Shown piece by piece: positions 8,642-17,922 of a DNA stretch of 54,171 nucleotides. Each line of letters starts with the position of its first letter. The stretch's first letter is position 1. Source of the DNA: CAYOKT01 sp964404605 (GTDB taxonomy: Bacteria > Electryoneota > Electryoneia > Electryoneales > Electryoneaceae); NCBI GenBank assembly GCA_964404605.1, contig CAYOKT010000007.1:1-54171 (forward strand), in the 5' to 3' direction. Made by a program: the position numbers and the translations under genes. Below the pieces are notes generated by a model, which saw only the letters and a program-made list of their open reading frames with translations, was not told the origin of the DNA and searched no databases.

Positions 8642-9307
8642 ATGCGCCTGGCGGCGAGGGGAATCGAAACGGAAGACGGGCTGCGCATCGAGCCGTACGC
8701 GTTCGATGACTCCCTGATCGAACGCGCGGAGGCGCAGGGGGAGGCGCTCCTCCGCATTTACCGCCCGGACGGCGTTTGGGTGGTCCTCGGGCGGGGCGGA
8801 CGCCCGGCGCGGGAGCTGAGCGGGGAGAACTGCCGCGAGGATGGGGTCCGCCTCTTCCGCCGCCACGGCGGCGGCTGCGCCGTGGTGCTCGACCCGGGGA
8901 ATGTGGTCGTCTCCGTCGCGCTCCCCCTCGCGGGGCTGGGAGAGACGAAGCGAATGTTCGACCGCTGCACGACCTGGCTGATCGAGGGGCTGGACCGCGC
9001 GGGGGTGCCGGAGGTGCGCCGCGCGGGTATTTCCGACCTCGCCATCGGCGGACGGAAGCTCGCCGGGTCGGCCTTCTACCGGAGGAAGAACCTCGCCTAC
9101 TACTCCGCCTCCCTGCTGGTCGACCCGGACCTTGCGCTGATCGAGCGTTACCTGCAGCACCCGCCGCGCGAGCCGGAGTACCGGCGCGGGCGCGCGCACC
9201 GCGACTTCCTCACCACGCTGCGCGAGGCGGCGGGCATCCATGATGCGGAGGGGTTCGTCCTGCGGTTGCGCGGAACACTCGACCCCGCGGCCTTGCGGGC
9301 GGGGTGA
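8642..9307 (+). CDS. Lipoate-protein ligase A-like protein
   Basis: The 221-residue protein belongs to the biotin/lipoate A/B protein ligase family. RRHGGGCAVVLDPGN (73-87) corresponds to the RRxSGGGAVxHDxGN substrate-binding motif, and GGRKLAGSA (136-144) supplies the catalytic lysine K139. The protein is shorter than E. coli LplA and lacks its C-terminal accessory domain, as in the amidotransferase/octanoyltransferase branches. The activity could therefore be ligation, octanoyl transfer or lipoyl relay. It lies directly after the dehydrogenase operon, whose E2 needs lipoylation, so that E2 is its probable client. A GTG at 8621 is an alternative start; the ATG at 8642 has GGGG seven bases upstream. 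Confidence 0.75.
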   Translation: MRLAARGIETEDGLRIEPYAFDDSLIERAEAQGEALLRIYRPDGVWVVLGRGGRPARELSGENCREDGVRLFRRHGGGCAVVLDPGNVVVSVALPLAGLGETKRMFDRCTTWLIEGLDRAGVPEVRRAGISDLAIGGRKLAGSAFYRRKNLAYYSASLLVDPDLALIERYLQHPPREPEYRRGRAHRDFLTTLREAAGIHDAEGFVLRLRGTLDPAALRAG

Positions 9308-9325
9308 GGCGATGCGACGCTGTCA

Positions 9326-9345
9326 GGGCACGGCGCGCCGTGCCC
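9326..9345. repeat. Perfect 20-bp palindrome (REP-like)
   Basis: GGGCACGGCGCGCCGTGCCC is identical to its own reverse complement. It sits between two convergent genes, so it could act as a bidirectional transcription barrier, but no T tract follows on either side. Confidence 0.7.
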
Positions 9346-9357
9346 CTACGGCTACTT

Positions 9358-9387
9358 ATGAAACCCGGGGCAAGCCCCGGGCCACCC
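9358..9387. repeat. Short form of an interspersed GC-rich repeat
   Basis: The unit starts ATGAAACCCGGGGC and ends GCCCCGGGCCACCC. CCCGGGGC and GCCCCGGG form a perfect inverted repeat around AA (9364-9381). The same two ends recur at 38491-38577, separated there by about 54 extra bases, which marks a dispersed repeat family. Confidence 0.6.
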
Positions 9388-9412
9388 AGCCTGTAAAACC
9401 GGGTCGTCGCCG

Positions 9413-10342
9413 TTACATCCCTACCTGGATTCGAATCGACCGGCGGGGCTGCTTCAACGCCTGCACGGCGAGGGGGACGGTGTCGGTGGCGAGGATGTCC
9501 GCCCCCCGTTCCAGGAGCCCCTCGTAGACCTGCACTCCCCGCGCGGCGGCCTTGCGGTCGAGGTTGCCCATCGTGCCGAGGATCGCGCGGATGCCCAGGT
9601 GGTGCAGCACCTCGTAGAGGGCGGGCTCCGGCTCGCTGACCCCGACGAAGGCGATGACACGGTCGAGGTTGACGCCTGCCTCGCGCAGGCGGGTGATATC
9701 GTCGAGCTGCCTAACCGAAACGGAGAGGACGAGTTCCGGGGCCAATCGGTGGTAGGTCGCCGCGCTCTCGGCGTTGTAGGTGATCACCACCGCATGACCC
9801 TCCGCCTCCCAACCGCGGATGGCCCGGATGATCTCCTCCGGGGCGACCGGTCGCTTCACATCCACGGTCAGCACCGCCCTCCCCTTCGCCCAGTGCAGCA
9901 CCTCGGCGAAGGTCGGCACCCGGTAGGGCGTCTCGACGCCCTCGTTGTCGACGAGGTGCAGGCTGCGGATCTCGTTGAAGGTCAGGTCCTCCACCCGGCC
10001 CGTGCCGGTCGTGGTGCGGTCCACGGTCTCATCGTGCATCATCACCAGCACGCTGTCGGCGGTCTTCCGCACGTCGCATTCGATCAGGCAGGGGGCATAG
10101 GCCAGGCTGTGCTCGAAGGTCTCCAGCGCATTCTCCGGGTAGCCCGGCTCCGGCCCGCCGCGATGGGCGCTGAGCAGCGGGGTGCGGTCCGGCGTCCAGC
10201 GGAGATAGGCCGCGAGTGAATCGGCGTTGGGGAGGGAAACGGTGTGCGGTGATTGGGCGAAGAGAAGTACCGGCAGGAAGAAGAGCAGGAGCGCTGCACT
10301 CCACCACCTGTTTCTTGTTCGGTGATTCGAGTGATTCGCCAT
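9413..10342 (-). CDS. Secreted glycerophosphodiester phosphodiesterase
   Basis: The 309-residue product hydrolyses glycerophosphodiesters to glycerol 3-phosphate and an alcohol. An N-terminal hydrophobic segment (about 14-29, ending LLFAQ) suggests export to the periplasm or outer surface. The TIM-barrel GDPD signature follows: SAHRGG with H60/R61, PENALETF, the metal-binding ECD (E88, D90), and MMHDETVDRTTTGTG with the second catalytic histidine H103. VDVKRP later in the chain fits the substrate lysine strand. The start is 23 bp downstream of the higA stop, so the gene may be read from the higBA promoter. It could serve scavenging of phospholipid head groups. Confidence 0.88.
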   Translation of the reverse strand: MANHSNHRTRNRWWSAALLLFFLPVLLFAQSPHTVSLPNADSLAAYLRWTPDRTPLLSAHRGGPEPGYPENALETFEHSLAYAPCLIECDVRKTADSVLVMMHDETVDRTTTGTGRVEDLTFNEIRSLHLVDNEGVETPYRVPTFAEVLHWAKGRAVLTVDVKRPVAPEEIIRAIRGWEAEGHAVVITYNAESAATYHRLAPELVLSVSVRQLDDITRLREAGVNLDRVIAFVGVSEPEPALYEVLHHLGIRAILGTMGNLDRKAAARGVQVYEGLLERGADILATDTVPLAVQALKQPRRSIRIQVGM

Positions 10343-10365
10343 CTCTCCTCCCTGCGTTGCTGCAT

Positions 10366-10746
10366 CTATTCGATAGAAAACGCTTCCAGCCGCCCAACCA
10401 GGATATTCACAGGAATACCCAAGCCCTCATGTAGGCGTCGAATCATGCTCAACGTCAACGGCCGTTTGCGGGCGAGCACTTCGGACACCCTTGACGGTGA
10501 ACCGATGTAGGGGACCAGGTCCTTCTGTCGCAATCCGCGCTGTTCCATGACAAACCTGATCGCGTCCACCGGGTCGGGCATATCGAGAGGATAATGCTCC
10601 TGCTCGTAACGTTCGATCAACACCGCGAGCAACTCGAGTTTCTCCGCCTCTTCCGACCCACTCGGCGGATCCAGATCCATCAGTCGATCCAGCTCTTCCA
10701 GCGCCTCACTGTACTCCGTTTCGTTTCTTATCAGCTTAATCTGCAT
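10366..10746 (-). CDS. higA: HigA-family antitoxin / HTH transcriptional regulator
   Basis: The 126-residue protein has an acidic N-terminal half (YSEALEELDRLMDLDPPSGSEEAEKLELL) and a C-terminal helix-turn-helix domain (about 65-120, with LRQKDLVPYIGSPSRVSEVL and SMIRRLHEGLGIP) typical of HigA antitoxins. In this family the antitoxin neutralises the HigB endoribonuclease and represses its own operon. It lies 15 bp after the toxin gene, in the toxin-first order characteristic of hig loci. The local sequence is visibly less GC-rich than the neighbouring metabolic genes, which suggests acquisition by transfer. Confidence 0.88.
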   Translation of the reverse strand: MQIKLIRNETEYSEALEELDRLMDLDPPSGSEEAEKLELLAVLIERYEQEHYPLDMPDPVDAIRFVMEQRGLRQKDLVPYIGSPSRVSEVLARKRPLTLSMIRRLHEGLGIPVNILVGRLEAFSIE

Positions 10747-10761
10747 AACTCATTCCTTCTC

Positions 10762-11049
10762 TCAAAAGAACCTCTTCCTGTCGTACTCGGCATGCGTACC
10801 AATCCATTCAATCCTAACGATTCCTGCAGTGTAGTTTATCCTCGCAACCAACCTGCACCGATTTCCGCCTATGTTGAATATCACTCTGCCGGAGCCAAGA
10901 AAATCCGCAGAACCGAAAATTTCTCTGACATCGTGCGGGTTTTCCCATTCCGCATTGATGACGATCTGTGCCCATGCATCCAACCGGCTTTTTATCTCTG
11001 AATGCCGGGTACCGAAATTGATCAGCATTTGACGATTGACGAGCTTCAT
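10762..11049 (-). CDS. higB: HigB-family toxin (mRNA interferase)
   Basis: The 95-residue protein matches the HigB toxin family (RelE-like fold): residues 20-38 (SRLDAWAQIVINAEWENPH), the IFGSADFLGSGRVIFNIGGN block and the ending IEWIGTHAEYDR are family hallmarks. HigB enzymes cleave mRNA on the ribosome. The C-terminal His-x-x-Tyr region, conserved in the family, is intact, so the toxin looks functional. It is the first gene of the pair. The upstream region holds a well-formed promoter with two inverted repeats that HigA or the HigBA complex may bind. Confidence 0.88.
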   Translation of the reverse strand: MKLVNRQMLINFGTRHSEIKSRLDAWAQIVINAEWENPHDVREIFGSADFLGSGRVIFNIGGNRCRLVARINYTAGIVRIEWIGTHAEYDRKRFF

Positions 11050-11079
11050 ACGAGGGCTTCAAAGTCGATGGTGCCGCAT

Positions 11080-11112
11080 ACTATCCCATAGTACAAGTTC
11101 CCAATATGGGAA
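11080..11112. promoter_or_regulatory. Two inverted repeats, probable HigA operators
   Basis: TTCCCAATATGGGAA (11098-11112) is a 6-bp inverted repeat with a 3-bp centre, lying between the -35 and -10 boxes. ACTATCCCATAGT (11080-11092) is a 5-bp inverted repeat with a 3-bp centre, covering the -10 box. Occupation of either would block RNA polymerase, which fits autoregulation by HigA; binding itself is inferred. Confidence 0.55.
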
Positions 11113-11117
11113 GTCAA
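11088..11117 (-). promoter_or_regulatory. higBA promoter
   Basis: On the minus strand TTGACT (11117-11112) and TACTAT (11093-11088) are separated by 18 bp, about 40 bp upstream of the higB start. It is one of the closest matches to sigma70 consensus in the window. Confidence 0.6.
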
Positions 11118-11128
11118 CGCCTCCTCCG

Positions 11129-11160
11129 AAAAAAGAAAGGCCGCCCAAGGGGCGGCCTTT
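11129..11160 (-). terminator. Intrinsic terminator of the nuo operon
   Basis: AAAGGCCGCC (11136-11145) and GGCGGCCTTT (11151-11160) form a perfect 10-bp stem. On the minus strand it is followed by CTTTTTT. It lies 77 bp after the nuoN stop. A second hairpin, ACCTTCC/GGAAGGT (11169-11187), lies in between. Confidence 0.85.
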
Positions 11161-11236
11161 GGGGGTTCACCTTCCGGTCGGGAAGGTTCCCGGCCGAAGA
11201 GGTGACCCAGGTCCAAGGATCCTCTCCGTCCCCCGC

Positions 11237-12712
11237 TCACATCAGCGCGGCGACACTCGCGCGGGCGACTTCGAGGAGGCGGTCGGGGAAGAGGCCGACC
11301 AGCAGGATCAGCAGGGCGCAGAGGAACACCGTCTGCGCCATCTCGCCCGTCCAGAAGAGCCGCCCCTCGCTCTCCTCCTCGCGCTCCTTCAGGTACATCA
11401 TCACGATCACCCGCATGTAGTAGTACACGCTGAAGAGGCTGTTGATCACGCCGATCACCGCGAGGGTGACATACCCCTGTTTCACCGCGGCGCTGAAGAT
11501 ATAGTACTTCCCGAAGAAGCCCGCGGTCGGCGGGATGCCCGCGAGGGAGAGCATGAAGATGAGCATCGCCAGGGCCATCCCGGGACGGCGGAAGCCGAGC
11601 CCGCGGTAATCCTCGAAGGCGTACCCCTTCTCATCATCCTCGTTGCGGTTGATCGCGATGGCGACGAGGAAGGCGCCCACATTCATCAGGGCATAGACGA
11701 CCAGGTAGAAGAGCACCGCGGCGGCGCCGACCGAGTCGAAGGTGAGCAGGGCGACGACGAGGTAGCCGGCATGGGTGATGCTGGAGAAGGCGAGCATCCG
11801 TTTGACGCTGTCCTGCTGCAGGGCGAGCAGGTTGCCGAAGGTCATGGTAATCACCGCGATCCACCACAGCACCGGTTCCCACCCGCCGACCAGGTCCGCG
11901 AAGCCGACGTAGAAGACACGCAGGAACGCCGCGAAGGCGGCCGCCTTGGGCGCGGTGGACATGAACGCGGTGATGGTGGTCGGCGCGCCTTCGTAGGCGT
12001 CCGGCGACCACCAGTGGAAGGGCACCAGCGCGGTCTTGAAGCCGAAGGCGACCAGCACCAGCCCCGCCCCCGCCCAGGCGATGAGCGGGAGATCCCCCTT
12101 GGCGGCGTGGAGGTACGCCGCGATTTCGGTCAGGTTGGTGCTCCCGGCCGCGCCGAAGAGCAGCGCGATGCCGTAGAGGAAGAAGCCGGTGGTGAAGGCG
12201 CCGAGGAGGAAATACTTCAGCGCCCCCTCGCTGGAAGCCAGCTTGTGGCGCGACATCCCGACCAGGGCATAGAGGCTGACCGACATGGTCTCGATGCCGA
12301 GGAAGACGATCAGCAGGTCGTTCGCCATCGCCATCAGCATCATGCCGAAGAGGCTGAAGAGGAGCATCAGGTAGTATTCGGCGATGCGGATTCTCGCCAG
12401 GTCGAGATAGCGTTCGCTGACCGCGACGACGAGGAAGGTGATACCCGCGAGGATCACCCGGAAGTAGAAGGTGAACCCATCGATGCTGACCATGTTGAGG
12501 AACGCCTGCCCCTTGTCGGCGCGCTGCAGGAAGCTCGCCGCGATCACGACGATCAGTCCGAGGAGGGTGACAAGCTGCACCGCCCTCGTGCTGCGGCCCC
12601 GGGGCAGGATGACATCCGTGAGGATTGCGGCGCCCGCCACGACAAGCACCAGGATTTCCGGCAGCAACCGCCCGATGTGCATGCCCGCGATCAGGTTGGA
12701 AAAATCCGCCAT
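11237..12712 (-). CDS. nuoN: NADH-quinone oxidoreductase subunit N
   Basis: This is one of the three antiporter-like proton channels of complex I. The 491-residue polytopic membrane protein begins GRLLPEILVLVVAGAAILTDV and carries the Mrp-antiporter core with FLGIETMSVSLYALVG, a transmembrane glutamate (FLGIE), SSEGALKYFLLGAF and FKTALVPFHWWSPDAYEGAP. The last motif contains the lysine and histidine expected in the proton path. It is the last gene of the operon, 21 bp after nuoM, and is followed by the operon terminator. Confidence 0.95.
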   Translation of the reverse strand: MADFSNLIAGMHIGRLLPEILVLVVAGAAILTDVILPRGRSTRAVQLVTLLGLIVVIAASFLQRADKGQAFLNMVSIDGFTFYFRVILAGITFLVVAVSERYLDLARIRIAEYYLMLLFSLFGMMLMAMANDLLIVFLGIETMSVSLYALVGMSRHKLASSEGALKYFLLGAFTTGFFLYGIALLFGAAGSTNLTEIAAYLHAAKGDLPLIAWAGAGLVLVAFGFKTALVPFHWWSPDAYEGAPTTITAFMSTAPKAAAFAAFLRVFYVGFADLVGGWEPVLWWIAVITMTFGNLLALQQDSVKRMLAFSSITHAGYLVVALLTFDSVGAAAVLFYLVVYALMNVGAFLVAIAINRNEDDEKGYAFEDYRGLGFRRPGMALAMLIFMLSLAGIPPTAGFFGKYYIFSAAVKQGYVTLAVIGVINSLFSVYYYMRVIVMMYLKEREEESEGRLFWTGEMAQTVFLCALLILLVGLFPDRLLEVARASVAALM

Positions 12713-12733
12713 TGTTCCGCTCTCCCCTGCGCC

Positions 12734-14209
12734 TCAGTGAGCAAATTGGGTGAGGAAATGCCCGATGGACACCGACATTTTCCCGAGGAACGTGTTCGGG
12801 TGCACCCCGATCCAGACGATGAAGACGAGAATCGGCAGCAGGCTGGCCCACTCCGCCGCGTTCAGGTCCTTCAGCGACCGGTTCTCCTCGTGCGTTATCG
12901 GCCCGAAGAAGACCCGCCGGTACATCCAGAGGAGATAGATGGCGGCGAGGATCACCCCGGCGGCCGCGAAGATCGCGTAGACCGGGGAGGTCTGGTAGCT
13001 TCCGACGAGGATCAGGAACTCCCCGACGAAGCCGTTCAACCCCGGCAGACCGATCGAGGAGAGCATCACGATCATGAACACCGCGGCATACTTCGGCATC
13101 ACCTCCGCGATCCCGCCGTACTCCTCGATCAGCCGTGTGTGGCGCCGGTCATAGACGACCCCGACGAGGAGGAACAACGCCCCCGTCGAGAGGCCGTGAT
13201 TGACCATCTGGATCATCGCCCCGTTGACCGAGGAAGAGTTGAGGGCGAACAGCCCGAGCATCACGAAGCCGAGGTGGCTGACCGAGCTGAAGGCGACCAG
13301 CTTCTTCATGTCCGGCTGGACGATGCTGACCATTGCGCCATAGATGATCCCGATGACCGCCAGGACCAGCATCAGCGGGCGGAAGGTCTCGACGCCGGCG
13401 GGGAACATCGGCATCGCGAAGCGGACGAAACCGTAGGTCCCCATCTTCAGCAGCACGCCGGCGAGGATGACCGAGCCGGCGGTGGGCGCCTGGACGTGCG
13501 CATCCGGCAGCCAGGTGTGGAAGGGGAACATCGGCACCTTGATCGCGAAGGCGAGGGCGAAGGCGGCGAAGAGCCACACCTGCGTCTTGGCCGGGAACTC
13601 CGCCCAGCGAAGAATCAAAGTGTAATCGAAGGTGTGCCCGATCCCCGGGACCGAGACGTTGAAGTAGATCCACAGGATGCCGACGAGCATCAGCAGGCTG
13701 CCGACCATCGTGTAAAGGAAAAACTTCACCGCGGCGTAGATGCGCTCCACCCCGCCCCAGATCCCGATGAGGAAGTACATCGGGATCAGCATGACCTCCC
13801 AGAAGACGTAGAAGAGGAACAGGTCGAGGGCGAGAAAGGTGCCGATCATCCCGGTCTGGAGGAGAAGCATGCTGATGAAGTAGCCCTTGAGATGCTTCCT
13901 CACCGAGGCGCTCCCGAGGACGACAATCGGCCCGAGGAACGTGGTCAGGAGCACCAGCAGCAGGCTGAGGCCGTCCAGCCCGATGAAATAATTGATGCCC
14001 AGGGAGGGCACCCATCGCGCCTTTTCGACGAACTGGAAGGCCCATGTCGTCGTGTCGAAGGCCCAGAACAGCGGCGCGCTGACGATGAAATCCGCCAGCA
14101 TGACGAGGAACGCCGTCGTGCGCAGCAGCCGCTGGTTGGAGCTCGGCAACAGCCACAGCAGCACCGCCCCGATCGTGGGGATGAAGATGATTGCGGTCAA
14201 CCAACCCAT
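12734..14209 (-). CDS. nuoM: NADH-quinone oxidoreductase subunit M
   Basis: The second antiporter-like subunit, 491 residues with many membrane helices. Family motifs include FIGLDGLSLLLVLLTTF, FYVFWEVMLIPMYFLIGIWGG (with the key membrane glutamate in FWE), AFAIKVPMFPFHTWLPDAHVQAPT and SVSHLGFVMLG. The frame is open back to 14227. The ATG at 14209 is preferred because GGGAG lies six bases upstream and the resulting N-terminus MGWLTAIIF starts right at the first helix. It is placed between nuoL and nuoN as in the usual nuo order. Confidence 0.95.
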   Translation of the reverse strand: MGWLTAIIFIPTIGAVLLWLLPSSNQRLLRTTAFLVMLADFIVSAPLFWAFDTTTWAFQFVEKARWVPSLGINYFIGLDGLSLLLVLLTTFLGPIVVLGSASVRKHLKGYFISMLLLQTGMIGTFLALDLFLFYVFWEVMLIPMYFLIGIWGGVERIYAAVKFFLYTMVGSLLMLVGILWIYFNVSVPGIGHTFDYTLILRWAEFPAKTQVWLFAAFALAFAIKVPMFPFHTWLPDAHVQAPTAGSVILAGVLLKMGTYGFVRFAMPMFPAGVETFRPLMLVLAVIGIIYGAMVSIVQPDMKKLVAFSSVSHLGFVMLGLFALNSSSVNGAMIQMVNHGLSTGALFLLVGVVYDRRHTRLIEEYGGIAEVMPKYAAVFMIVMLSSIGLPGLNGFVGEFLILVGSYQTSPVYAIFAAAGVILAAIYLLWMYRRVFFGPITHEENRSLKDLNAAEWASLLPILVFIVWIGVHPNTFLGKMSVSIGHFLTQFAH

Positions 14210-14277
14210 CGTGGTCTCCCGGTACAAAGCCCGCGAACGGCACGTTCAGTCGTCGCGCCGGTCGGAGCCTACCCGAT

Positions 14278-16242
<1,965 letters not shown>

Positions 16243-16392
16243 GGGGCTCCTCCCTGCATTCTCCGCGCCCCACCCCTCGAGGCGCTTTCCCGAACCCGCC
16301 GCGCCGTGAAAACGGGCGGGCGAAGATGCTTTCGCCTGCCGGATGGGTAAACCCTACCACCCACCCCGGCGGCGGCTATCCTGCGGCGCGGA

Positions 16393-16698
16393 TTACCGCT
16401 TGAGCAGGTTCATCCGCGCGATATCCAGCGAACCGACGTTGCGGAAGATGGTGACCACGATCGCCAGCCCGATTCCCACTTCCGCCGCGGCGACGGTCAT
16501 CGAGAAAAAGACGAAGATCTGCCCCGCGATGTTCTGCAGGTAGTGGCTGAAGGCGACCAGGGTCAGGTTCGCGGAGTTCAGCATCAACTCGACCGACATG
16601 AAGATGATCAGCACGTTGCGGCGGGTGAGAACCCCGATCACCCCGATGGTGAACAGCATCGCCGCGAGGACGAGATAATGGTTCAGCGTGATTTCCAT
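16393..16698 (-). CDS. nuoK: NADH-quinone oxidoreductase subunit K
   Basis: A small membrane subunit of 101 residues with three helices. The conserved glutamates of the E-channel are visible in FMSVELMLNSANLTLVAF and in TVAAAEVGIGLAIV. Length and motifs are standard. It starts two bases after the nuoJ stop. Confidence 0.95.
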   Translation of the reverse strand: MEITLNHYLVLAAMLFTIGVIGVLTRRNVLIIFMSVELMLNSANLTLVAFSHYLQNIAGQIFVFFSMTVAAAEVGIGLAIVVTIFRNVGSLDIARMNLLKR

Positions 16699-16700
16699 GA

Positions 16701-17213
16701 TCAGGCCCGATCCTTCTTCGCAAGGGACACCGCGCCGATCACCGCCGCGAGCAGAAGAACGCCGGCGATTTCAAACGGCAGCACGAAGCGGGTGAACAGC
16801 TCCTTCCCCAGCCAGTCCGCCCGCCCGATGGCATACATCATCTTGGCGTCCGCGATATGCGGCGCGCCCGCGCCGGTCCCGGTCGCCAGGTAGGCGAGGA
16901 GCACGAGGCCGACGCCGATGCCGACGATGAAGCCGAAATGCTGCCATACCGTGGCCCGCCCCTCGATCTCCTCGGGCTCCCGCAGGTTGAGCAGCATGAC
17001 GACGAAGAGGAACAGCACCATGATGGCGCCGGCATAGACGATGATCAGCACGGCTGCGAGGAAGGAAGCGCCCAGCATCACGTAGAACCCGGCCAGGGAA
17101 AAGAAGGTGAGCACCAGGTAAAGGATGCTCGACACCGGGTTCCGGCGCGTGACCACCATCAGTGCGCTGAACAGCGTCACCACCGACAACACGATGAACA
17201 TCAAGGTCTGCAT
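16701..17213 (-). CDS. nuoJ: NADH-quinone oxidoreductase subunit J
   Basis: A 170-residue membrane subunit. The conserved helix around IVYAGAIMVLFLFVVMLLNL, which contains the pi-bulge region linked to coupling, is clear, as is the N-terminal RRNPVSSILYLVLTFFSLAG. It lies between nuoI and nuoK. A 118 bp non-coding gap before it contains the hairpin GCCCCG/CGGGGC at 17282-17298. Confidence 0.93.
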   Translation of the reverse strand: MQTLMFIVLSVVTLFSALMVVTRRNPVSSILYLVLTFFSLAGFYVMLGASFLAAVLIIVYAGAIMVLFLFVVMLLNLREPEEIEGRATVWQHFGFIVGIGVGLVLLAYLATGTGAGAPHIADAKMMYAIGRADWLGKELFTRFVLPFEIAGVLLLAAVIGAVSLAKKDRA

Positions 17214-17281
17214 CGAAACGCCTCTCAGGCTTCCACGGTCTCCCGAAGCGCCCGGCCGCCGCGTTCCCCACAGCTTTCGCC

Positions 17282-17298
17282 GCCCCGTTCTGCGGGGC
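17282..17298 (-). other. Hairpin between nuoI and nuoJ
   Basis: GCCCCG and CGGGGC pair across a TTCTG loop. No T tract follows, so an RNA-processing or stability role inside the operon is more plausible than termination. Confidence 0.4.
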
Positions 17299-17331
17299 TT
17301 GCACCACTCCCCACCGCGGGCGGCGTCCGGG

Positions 17332-17862
17332 TCAATCCTTGTAGAAGATGGGACCGCCGATCTTCTCGGTCAGCATCTCCTTGTTGTAGATCAGCTTCTC
17401 GCGGCTGTCCTCCGCGAACTCGTAGAACGGGGTGAGGAAGATCGCCGCCTCGGGGCAAGCCTCCTCGCACAAGCCGCAATAGATGCAGCGCAGCATGTCG
17501 ATTTCGTAGGTGATCGAGTACCGTTCCGTTGTGTGCAGGTGCCTGCGCTCCGGGGGCACCTCGCCCGCCTGGATGGTGATCGCATCCGCCGGGCAGGCGA
17601 GTTCGCACATCTGGCAGCCGACGCAGCGCTCCCGGCCGAACTCGTCCCGCTTGAGCACGTGGCGGCCCCGCCACCGGTGACTCACCTTCGGCTTCTGCTC
17701 CGGATACTGGATGGTCACCGGTTTCTTGAAGAAATGGGAGAGTGTGACCGCCATCCCCTTGGCGATCGCCGGGATGTAGAGACGCTCCGCAAGGGTCAGG
17801 TCATACTTGCGAAACGGGTCCTTGACCTGGGTGCCGTTGTTCCGCGCCACACCGCCCTCCAT
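17332..17862 (-). CDS. nuoI: NADH-quinone oxidoreductase subunit I
   Basis: The 176-residue ferredoxin-like subunit carries clusters N6a and N6b: CVGCQMCELACP and CIYCGLCEEACP are two full Cx2Cx2Cx3CP motifs. The segment before them, KKPVTIQYPEQKPKVSHRWRGRH, is the usual NuoI lead-in. The start is uncertain. The ATG at 17862 gives a normal length, but a TTG at 17916 would add 18 residues and place the gene six bases after nuoH, more like its neighbours. AAGGAAG lies 14 bases before the ATG, which is rather far. Identity is certain; the start is not. Confidence 0.9.
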   Translation of the reverse strand: MEGGVARNNGTQVKDPFRKYDLTLAERLYIPAIAKGMAVTLSHFFKKPVTIQYPEQKPKVSHRWRGRHVLKRDEFGRERCVGCQMCELACPADAITIQAGEVPPERRHLHTTERYSITYEIDMLRCIYCGLCEEACPEAAIFLTPFYEFAEDSREKLIYNKEMLTEKIGGPIFYKD

Positions 17863-17922
17863 GAACAGAACCGGAACTTCCTTCGCGGTCCGGGCACCGG
17901 CCCGGCCCGCCGCCAATCCCCC

